Shown one piece after another: positions 45,892 to 54,496 of a stretch of 64,000 nucleotides of DNA. This DNA is from Moraxella ovis (GTDB taxonomy: Bacteria > Pseudomonadota > Gammaproteobacteria > Pseudomonadales > Moraxellaceae). Where the stretch lies: contig NZ_UGPW01000001.1 of the NCBI RefSeq assembly GCF_900453105.1, positions 2,108,001 through 2,172,000 of the forward strand, written 5' to 3'. A program made the translations under genes and the position numbers. A model generated the notes under the pieces. The model made no database searches, was not told the origin of the DNA, and worked only from the letters and a program-made list of their open reading frames with translations. Position 1 is the first letter of the stretch, and every line of letters begins with the position of its first letter.

Positions 45892-46752
45892 TTAAGATTT
45901 AAGTTTATCGCCCACCAAACCCTTAACAGTGTTTAGAATGTCGGCAGGCAGTACAACGGTTTTAGCATTGTCCGATTGTGCCATCTCGTTCATTGCCTTA
46001 ATGTACTGCTCACCTAATAGATAGACCACAGGCATCTCTTTGCCATCCATCGCAGATGAGATTAGACGAATTGACTCTTCTGAACCACGTGCTAGGACCA
46101 CCTGAGCCTCAGCATCACGGCGTGACGCCTCAAGACGACCATCTGCTTCTAAGATTGCCGCTTGTTTTTGACCGTCGGCGCGCGTAACCATGGCACGGCG
46201 CTGACGCTCTGCTGCTGCCTGCTCTTCCATCGCCATTTGCATGGTGGGTGATGGTTTGATGTCTTGGATTTCGACGGTTTTTAGGGTGATGCCCCAGTCG
46301 CTGATGTCGTCAGAGATGGCGTGTTTGAGTTGTGCTTTGATCTGATCTCGGCTCGATAAAGCATTGTCCAAGTCCATCTCACCGATGATCGAACGCAAGG
46401 AAGTCTGCACCAGATTGCGAATACCATGCTCATAATCCTCGATGCCGTACACCGCATGCGCAGGCTGAACGATATTGATGTACGCCACCGCATTGGCGAT
46501 AATGACGACGTTATCGCGGGTGATGACTTCTTGGCTTGGCACGTCCAGCACGATGTCTTTGGTGGTGACTTTATAGGCGACACTATCAACATAAGGAATG
46601 ATAAAATTAAGCCCCGGTTCTAGCGTCTGATGGTATTTACCCAGTCGCTGTACGATCCATTTTTCGCCTTGTGATACCATACGCACCCCTTTAAAGATGG
46701 TAAATACCACAAAAATAATCAATACAATCAACACACTGCCGAATTCAAACAT
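45892..46752 (-). CDS. qmcA: SPFH/Band 7 membrane protein (QmcA-like)
   Basis: 286 residues: one N-terminal membrane segment (FGSVLIVLIIFVVFTIFKGV), then a Band 7 domain (GEKWIVQRLGKYHQTLEPGL, then NFIIPYVDSVAYKV; DVPSQEVITRDNVVI; SRDQIKAQLKHAISDDISDW) and a charged coiled coil (EEQAAAERQRRAMVTRADGQ). Members form large membrane microdomain rings and act with FtsH or NfeD partners. nfeD lies immediately upstream on the same strand, the classic pairing. Confidence 0.9.
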   Translation of the reverse strand: MFEFGSVLIVLIIFVVFTIFKGVRMVSQGEKWIVQRLGKYHQTLEPGLNFIIPYVDSVAYKVTTKDIVLDVPSQEVITRDNVVIIANAVAYINIVQPAHAVYGIEDYEHGIRNLVQTSLRSIIGEMDLDNALSSRDQIKAQLKHAISDDISDWGITLKTVEIQDIKPSPTMQMAMEEQAAAERQRRAMVTRADGQKQAAILEADGRLEASRRDAEAQVVLARGSEESIRLISSAMDGKEMPVVYLLGEQYIKAMNEMAQSDNAKTVVLPADILNTVKGLVGDKLKS

Positions 46753-46785
46753 CTCTCCATCCTATCTTTTTATTATCATAATTAG

Positions 46786-46801
46786 TGTTCCACGTGGAAC
46801 T
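46786..46801. promoter_or_regulatory. parS centromere site (ParB-binding)
   Basis: TGTTCCACGTGGAACT contains the 14-bp perfect palindrome GTTCCACGTGGAAC and differs from the pseudomonad parS consensus TGTTCCACGTGGAACA only at the last base. It sits in the 54-base gap between nfeD and qmcA. parS sites usually cluster around the replication origin. I found no second full copy in the window by eye. Confidence 0.8.
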
Positions 46802-46806
46802 ATTGC

Positions 46807-47256
46807 TTAGCGCTTACCGACAAACAGCTCATTGCCGACAATGCGCTTCACCACGGCACGCTCACCCACCGCGATAACTTCATCGTCATGAGTGCGACAC
46901 ATCCACTCGCTTGAACCAAGCTGTGGTATGTTGAAGCGAATCTTGCCACGAGTGCCGTCTGTAGGCTCGATGATGATGCCAATCTCACCAATGATGGTTG
47001 CGCCGCCAAGCCCTGCCTTGGTGCGATTCTTGATGCGTGGCTGAATAAATTTAAACCACAGGGCACAAAATAGCACCGACAACACCAACCACAGCAACAC
47101 CGATACCGTCACAGACAGACCTAATAGCCAAGACAGCAGCGCCACAATAATCGCTGCCGCCCCAAACCACAACATAAAGAAAGTCGGCACAAACATCTCA
47201 GCGATCACCAAGATCACGCCAAATACCAACCAATGCCAAGGTTCTATCGTCATCAT
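46807..47256 (-). CDS. NfeD-family membrane protein
   Basis: 149 residues. Three hydrophobic segments occupy the first half (WHWLVFGVILVIAEMFVPTF; LWFGAAAIIVALLSWLLGLS; VLLWLVLSVLFCALWF). An OB-fold C-terminal domain follows (GATIIGEIGIIIEPTDGTRG, then SSEWMCRTHDDEVIAVGERA). It is the short NfeD1b-like type without a serine protease domain. Its gene precedes qmcA, with a parS site between them, and the proteins are expected to interact. Confidence 0.88.
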   Translation of the reverse strand: MMTIEPWHWLVFGVILVIAEMFVPTFFMLWFGAAAIIVALLSWLLGLSVTVSVLLWLVLSVLFCALWFKFIQPRIKNRTKAGLGGATIIGEIGIIIEPTDGTRGKIRFNIPQLGSSEWMCRTHDDEVIAVGERAVVKRIVGNELFVGKR

Positions 47257-47297
47257 AAATCCTTAAAATTCATTATGTTGCGGCGGCTGATGCTCAA

Positions 47298-47980
47298 TTA
47301 CAACGCGCCCAATACCTGAACAGGGAGCGTCACCACATCAAAGGCAAGCGCAAAAGGCAATAATACCAATTTCTCAGCGCCTGTACGACCACTATTCGTG
47401 GTTGTTTGGGTATTCGTATAAATCGACACGCTATAAGGACGAGTCAGCGGACGGAACTGCGAGCACACCAGATCGAAGTTGCTGACCTGCGGATATACCG
47501 CACCTTTTAGTGGTACATCAAAGCAAAAACGCTGTGCGTTCATGCGAGTATCGCTCTCGCTTGTGCATTCTTTTGCACCATTTTGGATGAAGAACTGCAT
47601 GTCGCTACGCTTAAACTCGTCTTGTAGGCGCGCATAGGATAACTTCATCGTGCCCGCGAATTTACCGTCGTTATTGGCAGAATAAAATTCCAATGCATTA
47701 TCAACGGTGATGTTCTTAGGCTCTAGCTTGGTAAGCAGATTGACAAGCTTCGTGCCGCCTTCAGTTAGGACGTAGCTTTATTTTTCACCAACGATAACCA
47801 CCGAGCTCGATGCCACGCCTGAATTAGCCGCAGGGCTACCGAACGCCACAACGCGATCGTCGATCAGTGTGGTTCTTTTGTTTTGGGCCTGGGTGGTACG
47901 TGTATCATCAATCAAAGATGACGTCGCACAACCAGACAACAAAACTACCCAAGCGCACAAGTTAAGGCAACGCGTTTCAT
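47298..47980 (-). pseudogene. Lipoprotein of unknown family, frameshift and nonsense codon
   Basis: AGGAG precedes an ATG at 47980 (MKRVALT), but that frame stops after about 11 codons. A one-base shift is needed to reach the lipobox frame (CAWVVLLSGCATSSLIDD). That frame runs on through SSVVIVGEK to a TAA at 47776-47778. The same frame continues beyond the stop as SYVLTEGGTKLVNLLTKLEP and NALEFYSANNDGKFAGTMKL down to ALAFDVVTLPVQVLGAL. Joined, it would be a lipoprotein of about 225 residues. The family was not recognised. It sits between nfeD and an acyltransferase gene. Confidence 0.75.
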
Positions 47981-48077
47981 AAACACTCCTAAAATGGATA
48001 TAGAATACTATAATGGATTTACCAGTTCTTAGCAAGCCACTTGATTGTATTTTAAATTTGGGTTTACAAGTGTATTA

Positions 48078-48686
48078 TTATAAAGGCAGGTTGAAATGAT
48101 GCGGGTGTTTTGGGGTGATGTCTTGAAAGTAGGCATAAATTTTTGGCAGGTCTTGCTCAATATCGCCCGTCGGGTAGAACGGCGGCAAAAATTGCAGCGT
48201 CTTCGTGCGATAATCAAGCGCCGCAGGAATGATTGGCACGCCTGCGCCCACCGCCAGATAATAAAATCCCGTTTTCCATTTGTCCGTGCGCATTCGGGTT
48301 CCTTCTGGTGCCAGCCCTAGAAATAGCGGCTCTTTGGTGGCGAAGCGGTCAATATTCGCTTGAAGCACCGAACCTTTCTTGCCTCTATCGATGGGCATGA
48401 CCCCTGCCCACGTCAGGAACTGCGATAGAATTGGCACTCCGAACAGCTCTTTTTTTGCCAATATCTTAATATCCACACCAAGTTCGACCAGTAGCGGCAG
48501 CGCGTACACGCCATCTAAGTTGGAGGTGTGCGGCGCACCGATTACCACAGCCTGATCGATGTTCGGTATCTGGCCCACGGTTCGCCAACCTGTGAGCCGA
48601 TTAAATAAGCGTGCTATCTTTGGGGTAATTTTACCACCCCTTTTGGGTACAAGATCGCCAAGATCAGCATAGGATAACGGCTGCAT
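48078..48686 (-). CDS. Lysophospholipid acyltransferase family protein
   Basis: 202-residue PlsC-like acyltransferase. Block I is VIGAPHTSNLDGVYALPLL (H-x-x-x-x-D), block II VMPIDRGKKGS, block III LGLAPEGTRMRTDKWKTGFY, and block IV VPIIPAALDYRTKT. The N-terminus (LGDLVPKRGGKITPKIARLF) is typical of the short 1-acylglycerol-3-phosphate acyltransferase-related proteins without clear membrane helices. Its start is one base from the end of parE, so the two are co-transcribed. The substrate is unknown. Confidence 0.87.
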   Translation of the reverse strand: MQPLSYADLGDLVPKRGGKITPKIARLFNRLTGWRTVGQIPNIDQAVVIGAPHTSNLDGVYALPLLVELGVDIKILAKKELFGVPILSQFLTWAGVMPIDRGKKGSVLQANIDRFATKEPLFLGLAPEGTRMRTDKWKTGFYYLAVGAGVPIIPAALDYRTKTLQFLPPFYPTGDIEQDLPKIYAYFQDITPKHPHHFNLPL

Positions 48687-48687
48687 C

Positions 48688-50580
48688 TTACACCGCCAAA
48701 TCCGCCAAATCGCCCTTGCGTTCTAGCCACGCCTTACGGTCGGACGCTCGTTTTTTGGCAAGTAGCATATCCATCACGCCACTTGTCGAAGTAAAATCAT
48801 CAATGTCAAGCTGTACCAAACGGCGAGTATCAGGGTTCATGGTCGTCTCACGCAAATGGTCGGGGTTCATCTCGCCCAAGCCCTTAAAGCGGGTGATTTG
48901 CGGTTTGCCTTTGGATTTGGTTTTTTTCAAAATGGCGTTCAATTCATCATCGTCCAAGGCATAATGCACGTCCTTGCCAATGTCAATGCGATACAGTGGG
49001 GGCATGGCGACAAATAAATGCCCTGCTTCCACAAGTGAACGAAAATGCTTGACAAACAACGCACAAATTAGCGTGGCAATGTGTAAGCCGTCCGAGTCTG
49101 CGTCCGCTAGGATACAGATTTTGTCATAGCGTAATTCGGATAAGTCATCAGACGCTGGGTCTACGCCTATGGCAATGGCGATGTCGTGTATCTCTTGGCT
49201 GGATAATACGGTGTCGTGTGAAACCTCCCATGTGTTTAGGATTTTGCCACGCAGGGGTAGTATCGCCTGAAAATGGCGGTCTCGGGCTTGTTTGGCAGAC
49301 CCGCCTGCACTGTCGCCCTCCACCAAAAACAGCTCCGCTCCGTCCTTAAATTCGCCCTTACAATCGGCTAATTTACCTGGTAAGGCAGGGCCTTGGGTGA
49401 TTTTTTTGCGGGCGACTTTTTGGGCGGATTTGAGCCGTTTGCCTGCTTTACTGATGGCAAGCTCGGCTATGGCTTTGGCGGTGTCGGGGTGGGCATTTAG
49501 CCATAGACTAAATGCGTCTTTGGCAAGGGTTTGCACCAGCGGAGATGCTTCACGGCTTGACAGACGTTCTTTGGTTTGACCGCTAAACTGTGGTTCGGCA
49601 AATTTTAAGGACAAAATATAATTAACCCCGTCCCACACGTCATCGGCGGTTAGGCGGACGTTTCTGGGTAGTAGGCTATGAATTTCACAAAACTCACGCA
49701 GTGCGTCCGTAATGCCTGTGCGTAGCCCATTGACGTGCGTACCGCCTTGTGCGGTAGGGATAAGGTTTACATAGCTTTCCGTGATGGGCGTACCTGATTC
49801 TGGTAGCCACGCTATGGCAAAAGTCGCTCCACCACGTTCGCCCCCTGTTGGTTCTTGGCTAAAATAAAATGGCACCTCAGGGATAATGGCAAGCTCGCCA
49901 AGCTGTTCGGTCAAATACTGCACCACGCCGTCTGTGTATTGCCAGCTTTCACTGTCGGACGGTTCGGGCTCGCTCACAAAGTCAATTTTTAACCCTGCCG
50001 ATAGCACGGCTTTGGCTTTTAGGTTGTGTTTTAAAGATTTAATTGAGAATTTGGGATTGTCAAAATACTGCTCATCCACCCAAAATCGCACCTGTGTGCC
50101 ACGTTTTTTCTTATTAGGGGACGGCTCATGGGTTAGGGACGTTGTCGGTACGCCATTCTCAAAACTCATCTGATACTGCGTGCCGTCTCGCCACACCACC
50201 ACGTCCACACGCTTAGATAAAGCATTAACCACGCTGATACCCACGCCATGCAGACCGCCACTAATGGCATAATTGTCCGTGCTAAATTTGCCCCCTGCGT
50301 GCAGGCGTGTCAAGATGAGCTCCACGCCCGACTGATTAAATTCAGGGTGAATGTCGGTGGGCATACCCCGTCCATCATCAAGTACCGACAGCGAGCCGTC
50401 AGCGTGCAAGGTTACGGTAATGTGCTTGGCATGTCCTGCCAACGCCTCGTCCACCGAGTTGTCAATGACTTCTTGGGCAAGGTGGTTGGGGCGTGTGGTG
50501 TCGGTGTACATCCCCGGGCGACGGCGGACGGGTTCTAGCCCTTCTAGGACTTCTAGGTTTTGGGTGGTGTAGTTGGTCAT
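48688..50580 (-). CDS. parE: DNA topoisomerase IV subunit B
   Basis: ATPase subunit of the decatenating type IIA topoisomerase, 630 residues, matching ParE and shorter than GyrB. GHKL ATPase motifs: EVIDNSVDEALAGHAKHITV, VLDDGRGMPTDIHPEFNQSG, GGLHGVGISVVNALSKRVDV. The Toprim region has ELFLVEGDSAGGSAKQARDR, then HFQAILPLRGKILN, and ILADADSDGLHIATLICALF. RFKGLGEMNPDHLRETTMNP is the C-terminal signature; MNPDHL helps separate ParE from GyrB. An acyltransferase gene follows directly. Confidence 0.95.
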   Translation of the reverse strand: MTNYTTQNLEVLEGLEPVRRRPGMYTDTTRPNHLAQEVIDNSVDEALAGHAKHITVTLHADGSLSVLDDGRGMPTDIHPEFNQSGVELILTRLHAGGKFSTDNYAISGGLHGVGISVVNALSKRVDVVVWRDGTQYQMSFENGVPTTSLTHEPSPNKKKRGTQVRFWVDEQYFDNPKFSIKSLKHNLKAKAVLSAGLKIDFVSEPEPSDSESWQYTDGVVQYLTEQLGELAIIPEVPFYFSQEPTGGERGGATFAIAWLPESGTPITESYVNLIPTAQGGTHVNGLRTGITDALREFCEIHSLLPRNVRLTADDVWDGVNYILSLKFAEPQFSGQTKERLSSREASPLVQTLAKDAFSLWLNAHPDTAKAIAELAISKAGKRLKSAQKVARKKITQGPALPGKLADCKGEFKDGAELFLVEGDSAGGSAKQARDRHFQAILPLRGKILNTWEVSHDTVLSSQEIHDIAIAIGVDPASDDLSELRYDKICILADADSDGLHIATLICALFVKHFRSLVEAGHLFVAMPPLYRIDIGKDVHYALDDDELNAILKKTKSKGKPQITRFKGLGEMNPDHLRETTMNPDTRRLVQLDIDDFTSTSGVMDMLLAKKRASDRKAWLERKGDLADLAV

Positions 50581-50667
50581 TGTTCTTTTATGAATCGATA
50601 AAATTAAAGTATTGTAACCGATTTTGGCAGATATTTAAATTTGATGATTAAAATTCTTACCAGTCAG

Positions 50668-50768
50668 CTAGCCCCCAAAACTTTTCCTAAAACTTTGCGG
50701 ACTGACACCAAAACGAGCCTTAAACTGCATTCGCAAATTGCTTGCCGTGCCAAAACCTGCCTTCATAA
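50668..50768 (-). pseudogene. AraC-family regulator, C-terminal remnant
   Basis: The minus strand encodes AGFGTASNLRMQFKARFGVS, then PQSFRKSFGG and a TAG at 50668-50670. This is the second helix-turn-helix and terminal signature of AraC/GlxA-type regulators (G-F-x-x-x-x-x-L-x-x-x-F-K-x-x-x-G-x-S-P-x-x-x-R). Nothing upstream of it reads as the rest of the protein, so it is a truncated fragment of about 33 codons left at the boundary. Confidence 0.75.
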
Positions 50769-50942
50769 AATATTAGGATATTTGAAGGAATAAAAGTACA
50801 TGCAAATTTTCACTTAAATAGAATTTTTAACAAAAAAATCACTCCATTACAGACAACCGACCAACCCAAGCTTTTTGCCATGCAGATTTGTCATTGATAC
50901 AATTGCAAAAAAAATAGCCCGGAATTCTCTTGTTCCAACCTT

Positions 50943-50983
50943 TAAAGCACCGCCCAAACTTCAACAATTTGGGCGGTGCTTTA
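50943..50983 (-). terminator. Terminator of the nitroreductase gene
   Basis: 16-bp arms, TAAAGCACCGCCCAAA (50943-50958) and TTTGGGCGGTGCTTTA (50968-50983), perfectly paired. It begins 9 bases beyond the nitroreductase stop. Confidence 0.85.
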
Positions 50984-50991
50984 ATCAAGAT

Positions 50992-51645
50992 TTACTTCAC
51001 AAACTTCACAACCTGCTCAAAAGTCTTGCGTGCTTTGGGCTTGATCTCTTTGTCGCGATAACCGAAGGTCACCATCACCGATACTTCCCATTCAGCCGGA
51101 TCAAACAAGCCTTCGTCGGCCAAGATTTGGTTCACTTCTTTATAGGCAAAGCCTTCAATCGGGCAAGAGTCCACGCCAATCATCGCAGCTCCCGTCATCA
51201 TATTGGCCAGCGCGATGTAGGTTTGTTTGCTCGCCGAGTCGTACAGGCTGCGTTCGGTGTCCAAAATGGCGATGTCTTGTTCTTGGAATTTTTTGTAAAT
51301 CGCCATGGCTTTGTCTTTGGCTTCCAAGCCGCGGCGCGCCATGATTTCAGCAAAATATTCGCTGTCGTAGCGCGCGTTTTTCTTCGCCAAAATCGCCACG
51401 ATGTGGCTGGATGTTTCCATGGTTGGAATGCCCCAGCAGTAAGGTTTGATTTTTTGGCGCAAGTCGGCGTTTTGCAATACCAAAAACTGCCACGGCTCCG
51501 AGCCGACCGAGCTTGGGCTTAAGCGACCAAGTTCCAAAATATAGTTGAAATCTTCGGCAGGGATTTTGCGACTGCCGTCATACGAGCGGGTAGAAGCGCG
51601 GTAATGAAAGGCGTTTAATACATCTTCTTTGTTCAAAAACTGCAT
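50992..51645 (-). CDS. NAD(P)H-dependent nitroreductase (NfsB-like)
   Basis: 217-residue FMN oxidoreductase. Start FLNKEDVLNAFHYRASTRSY, FMN-binding R-A-S-T-R and LELGRLSPSSVGSEPWQFLV, and C-terminal VMVTFGYRDKEIKPKARKTF as in NfsB/NfnB-type enzymes that reduce nitroaromatics and quinones. The Cys in IGVDSCPIEGF is a family feature. The neighbouring ene-reductase gene and the uptake sequence between them (51693-51704) point to a Neisseriaceae origin for both. It is preceded by the OYE gene, 61 bases upstream. Confidence 0.9.
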   Translation of the reverse strand: MQFLNKEDVLNAFHYRASTRSYDGSRKIPAEDFNYILELGRLSPSSVGSEPWQFLVLQNADLRQKIKPYCWGIPTMETSSHIVAILAKKNARYDSEYFAEIMARRGLEAKDKAMAIYKKFQEQDIAILDTERSLYDSASKQTYIALANMMTGAAMIGVDSCPIEGFAYKEVNQILADEGLFDPAEWEVSVMVTFGYRDKEIKPKARKTFEQVVKFVK

Positions 51646-51692
51646 GGTTTAACTCCAAATTTAAATCGTTCTATCGTGGTGACGTCCAATCA

Positions 51693-51704
51693 AGGCCGTC
51701 TGAA
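51693..51704 (+). other. Neisseria-type DNA uptake sequence, AG dialect
   Basis: AGGCCGTCTGAA is identical to the AG-DUS 12-mer used by several Neisseria species; the core GCCGTCTGAA is the 10-mer DUS. It lies between the nitroreductase and ene-reductase genes, the usual intergenic location in Neisseria. Confidence 0.8.
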
Positions 51705-51706
51705 AA

Positions 51707-52768
51707 TTACATAAAGCCGCGTTGATATTGGCGTGGTACAAACTGCATTTCACTGCTATTCACCCCATTTTGCTGATATTGGGCGTTTAGCACCCAATAG
51801 AGGTCTCGCAAAAGCCCACGCCCAATCGCCACCAAATCGGCATCGCCCACGCCCAAAATATGGTCAGCCACCGCCACATTGTCCAGCATTCCGACCGCAA
51901 TCACGGGCTTGCCTGTCGCTTGTTTGACTTTCCTAGCCAGATCCACTTAGTAGCCGGCATAGAATTCAGGATGGTTGCACGCATGCAGCACGCCATCACC
52001 GCCGCCGCTCACGTCGAACACATCGGCACCGGCTTCTAAGAAGCGCTTGGCAATTTGTACGCCATAATCGCTGTCAAAACCGTCTTTGCCATATTCTTGG
52101 GCGGAAATTCGCACGATTAGGGGCATATCGGCAGGCATTACTTTTTTGGCGGCAGCAATCACTTCCACGCCAAACAAGGCTTTGTCTTGACCGTATTCAT
52201 CGGTGCGAGTATTGGATTTTGGCGAATAAAATTGATGAATCAAATAACCGTGAGCCGCGTGCAATTCAATCGCATCAAACCCTGCGTCCACCGCTCGTTT
52301 GACTGAATCGGCAAACGCCCCAACCAACTCTTTGACTTCCTGCGTGGTCAATTCTCGTGGCGTAATCAAATTTTGCCCAGCATAATCCAGCTCGCCATAA
52401 TGAATGGCAGACGGGGCAACGGCATTCGGCTCATCTTGGGCTTTACGACCTGCGTGGGCGATTTGCACGGCAATTTTCGCCCCGTGTGCGTGTACGCTGT
52501 CCACGATTTTTTTGAACGCGTCTTTTTGCGTATCATTCCACAGCCCCAAGCAATTTGGGCTAATGCGACCGTTGGGGGCGACATTGGTCATCTCCACGAT
52601 AATGAGGCCCACGCCAACAATCGCACGGCTGGTGTAATGCACAAAATGCCAATCGTTTGGCACACCGTCGGTGGCGGAATATTGGCACATCGGTGGCATC
52701 ACGACGCGGTTTTTGAGTTCGAGATTTTTTAGGCTATACGGGGTTAATAATTTACGAAATTTTGCCAT
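51707..52768 (-). pseudogene. Old Yellow Enzyme family ene-reductase (NemA-like), one nonsense codon
   Basis: A single frame from the ATG at 52768 to 51707 would encode about 353 residues but is cut by TAA at 51947-51949, at EFYAGY-stop-VDLARKVKQATGKPVIAVGM. A CAA glutamine codon at this place would need one C-to-T change. FMN-barrel motifs are intact: LELKNRVVMPPMCQYSATDG, AIVGVGLIIVEMTNVAPNGR, KIAVQIAHAGRKAQ, DAIELHAAHGYLIHQFYSPK and LVAIGRGLLRD after the stop. The lost segment holds the last two barrel strands, so the truncated protein should be inactive. Confidence 0.85.
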
Positions 52769-52802
52769 GTTAAACTGCTCCAATGGGCTCTATGATGATG
52801 CT

Positions 52803-52831
52803 ATTTTAGGCAAAGCATGTTATTATTACAA
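52803..52831 (-). promoter_or_regulatory. Promoter of the ene-reductase gene
   Basis: On the minus strand TTGTAA (52831-52826), 17-base spacer, TAAAAT (52808-52803), ending 35 bases before the ATG at 52768. Confidence 0.7.
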
Positions 52832-52841
52832 ATTGATTATT

Positions 52842-52859
52842 ATGATAGTCAGGTATCAT
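52842..52859. promoter_or_regulatory. Inverted repeat next to the ene-reductase promoter
   Basis: ATGATA (52842-52847) and TATCAT (52854-52859) flank GTCAGG, just upstream of the -35. Such a repeat fits an operator for a divergent regulator, but to its right only a 24-codon frame remains (52861-52935) before hsdM, so a regulator gene may have been lost. Confidence 0.45.
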
Positions 52860-52950
52860 CATGGCTGATAGTAAGACGCCCCACCTGATTACTCTAATCA
52901 ATACCATCCACACCACGCAGCTGCCTGCACGCTAAAGAAAAGGACACATC

Positions 52951-54495
52951 ATGACCGGCATTCAACAACGCGCCGAACTACAACGCCGCATCTGGCAAAT
53001 CGCCAACGAAGTACGCGGCTCGGTGGACGGCTGGGATTTTAAGCAATACGTTCTCGGCACACTGTTTTACCGCTTCATCAGCGAGAACTTCGCCGCCTAT
53101 ATCGAAGCGGGCGATGGCAGCGTGGATTATGCCAGCTTCCCCGATGACAGCCCAATCTTAGAACAAATCAAAGAAGACACCATCAAGACCAAAGGCTACT
53201 TCATCTACCCTAGCCAACTGTTCAAAAACGTCGCCGCCAAAGCCCATCAGAACGATCAGCTCAACACCGACCTAAAGGCGATCTTCGATGCCATCGAATC
53301 ATCTGCCAACGGCTACGATTCCGAGCGCGACATCAAAGGCTTGTTTGCCGATTTTGATACCACGTCCAACCGCCTAGGCAACACCGTCGCCGATAAGAAC
53401 AAACGCCTGTCAGCCGTCCTAAAAGGCGTGGCAGAGCTGAACTTTGGCAACTTTGAGCACAACCAAATCGACCTGTTCGGCGATGCCTATGAATTCTTGA
53501 TCTCAAACTATGCCGCCAACGCAGGCAAATCAGGCGGCGAATTCTTCACGCCGCAACACGTATCTAAGCTCATCGCCAAGCTTGCCATGCACGGTCAGAG
53601 CAGCATCAACAAAATCTACGACCCCGCCGCAGGCTCGGGCAGCTTGCTATTACAAGCCAAAAAGCAATTCGACGAACACATCATCCAAGATGGCTTCTTC
53701 GGGCAAGAGATTAACCACACCACCTACAACCTTGCTCGTATGAATATGTTTTTGCATAACATCAATTATGACAAGTTTGAAATTGCTTTGGGCGATACTC
53801 TACTAACACCAGAGTTTGGTGATGGCAAGCCCTTTGACGCCATCGTCTCCAATCCGCCTTATTCTATCAACTGGATAGGCTCAGGCGACCCCACGCTCAT
53901 CAATGACGAGCGTTTTGCCCCTGCTGGCGTACTCGCCCCCAAGTCAAAAGCCGATTTTGCTTTTATTATGCACGCTTTAAATTATCTGTCTGCCAAAGGG
54001 CGGGCGGCGATTGTTACTTTTCCGGGGATTTTTTATCGTGGCGGAGCAGAAGCCAAAATCCGCAAATATTTGGTTGATAATAATTTTGTAGAAACCGTGA
54101 TTGCCCTTGCCCCCAATTTATTTTTTGGGACGAGCATTGCGGTCAATATTTTGGTTTTGTCCAAACACAAAACAAACAATCAAATTCAATTTATTGATGC
54201 CAGCAAACTGTTCAAAAAAGAAACCAATAACAATGTTTTGACCGATGAGAATATCGCCCAAATTCTCCAAATCTTTGCCGACAAAAGTGAAATCGCCCAT
54301 TTTAGTGCCAATGTCGCAAGTAGCCAAATTGCCGAAAATGATTACAATCTTTCGGTATCCAGTTATGTTGAAGCCGAAGACACCAGAGAAGTGATTGATA
54401 TTGCGGTATTAAATGACCAAATCCGCCAAACGGTCAGTAAAATTAGCGCTTTACGCCAAAGTATTGATGAGATTGTCAAAGAGATTGAGATGTAA
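52951..54495 (+). CDS. hsdM: Type I restriction-modification DNA methyltransferase subunit
   Basis: N6-adenine methyltransferase subunit, 514 residues. The N-terminal helical domain begins [23 protein letters not shown] motif I is [19 protein letters not shown] near residue 230, and the catalytic motif is NPPYSINW near residue 307. With HsdS it modifies host DNA, and with HsdR it restricts foreign DNA. Composition changes within the gene: bases 53101-53160 are 57% GC while 54181-54240 are 28% GC, so its 3' third probably came with the following cassette. Confidence 0.95.
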   Translation: MTGIQQRAELQRRIWQIANEVRGSVDGWDFKQYVLGTLFYRFISENFAAYIEAGDGSVDYASFPDDSPILEQIKEDTIKTKGYFIYPSQLFKNVAAKAHQNDQLNTDLKAIFDAIESSANGYDSERDIKGLFADFDTTSNRLGNTVADKNKRLSAVLKGVAELNFGNFEHNQIDLFGDAYEFLISNYAANAGKSGGEFFTPQHVSKLIAKLAMHGQSSINKIYDPAAGSGSLLLQAKKQFDEHIIQDGFFGQEINHTTYNLARMNMFLHNINYDKFEIALGDTLLTPEFGDGKPFDAIVSNPPYSINWIGSGDPTLINDERFAPAGVLAPKSKADFAFIMHALNYLSAKGRAAIVTFPGIFYRGGAEAKIRKYLVDNNFVETVIALAPNLFFGTSIAVNILVLSKHKTNNQIQFIDASKLFKKETNNNVLTDENIAQILQIFADKSEIAHFSANVASSQIAENDYNLSVSSYVEAEDTREVIDIAVLNDQIRQTVSKISALRQSIDEIVKEIEM

Positions 54496-54496
54496 G

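Larger units (their letters stand above)
50581..50991. other. Spacer at the edge of the accessory region
   Basis: No intact gene. It contains parE's upstream region, an AraC-family gene fragment (50668-50768), an AT-rich stretch, and the terminator of the nitroreductase gene (50943-50983). It marks the change from core genes to genes with Neisseria-type uptake sequences. Confidence 0.6.

Noticed and set aside
50875..51522. 215-codon plus-strand frame opposite the nitroreductase gene
   Set aside because: It is the antisense of a clearly coding gene with conserved FMN-binding motifs; its His/Phe/Arg-rich translation is typical of a shadow frame.
52861..52935. 24-codon frame between the ene-reductase promoter and hsdM as a real small gene
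   Set aside because: No ribosome-binding site and no known family; mentioned only as a possible remnant.
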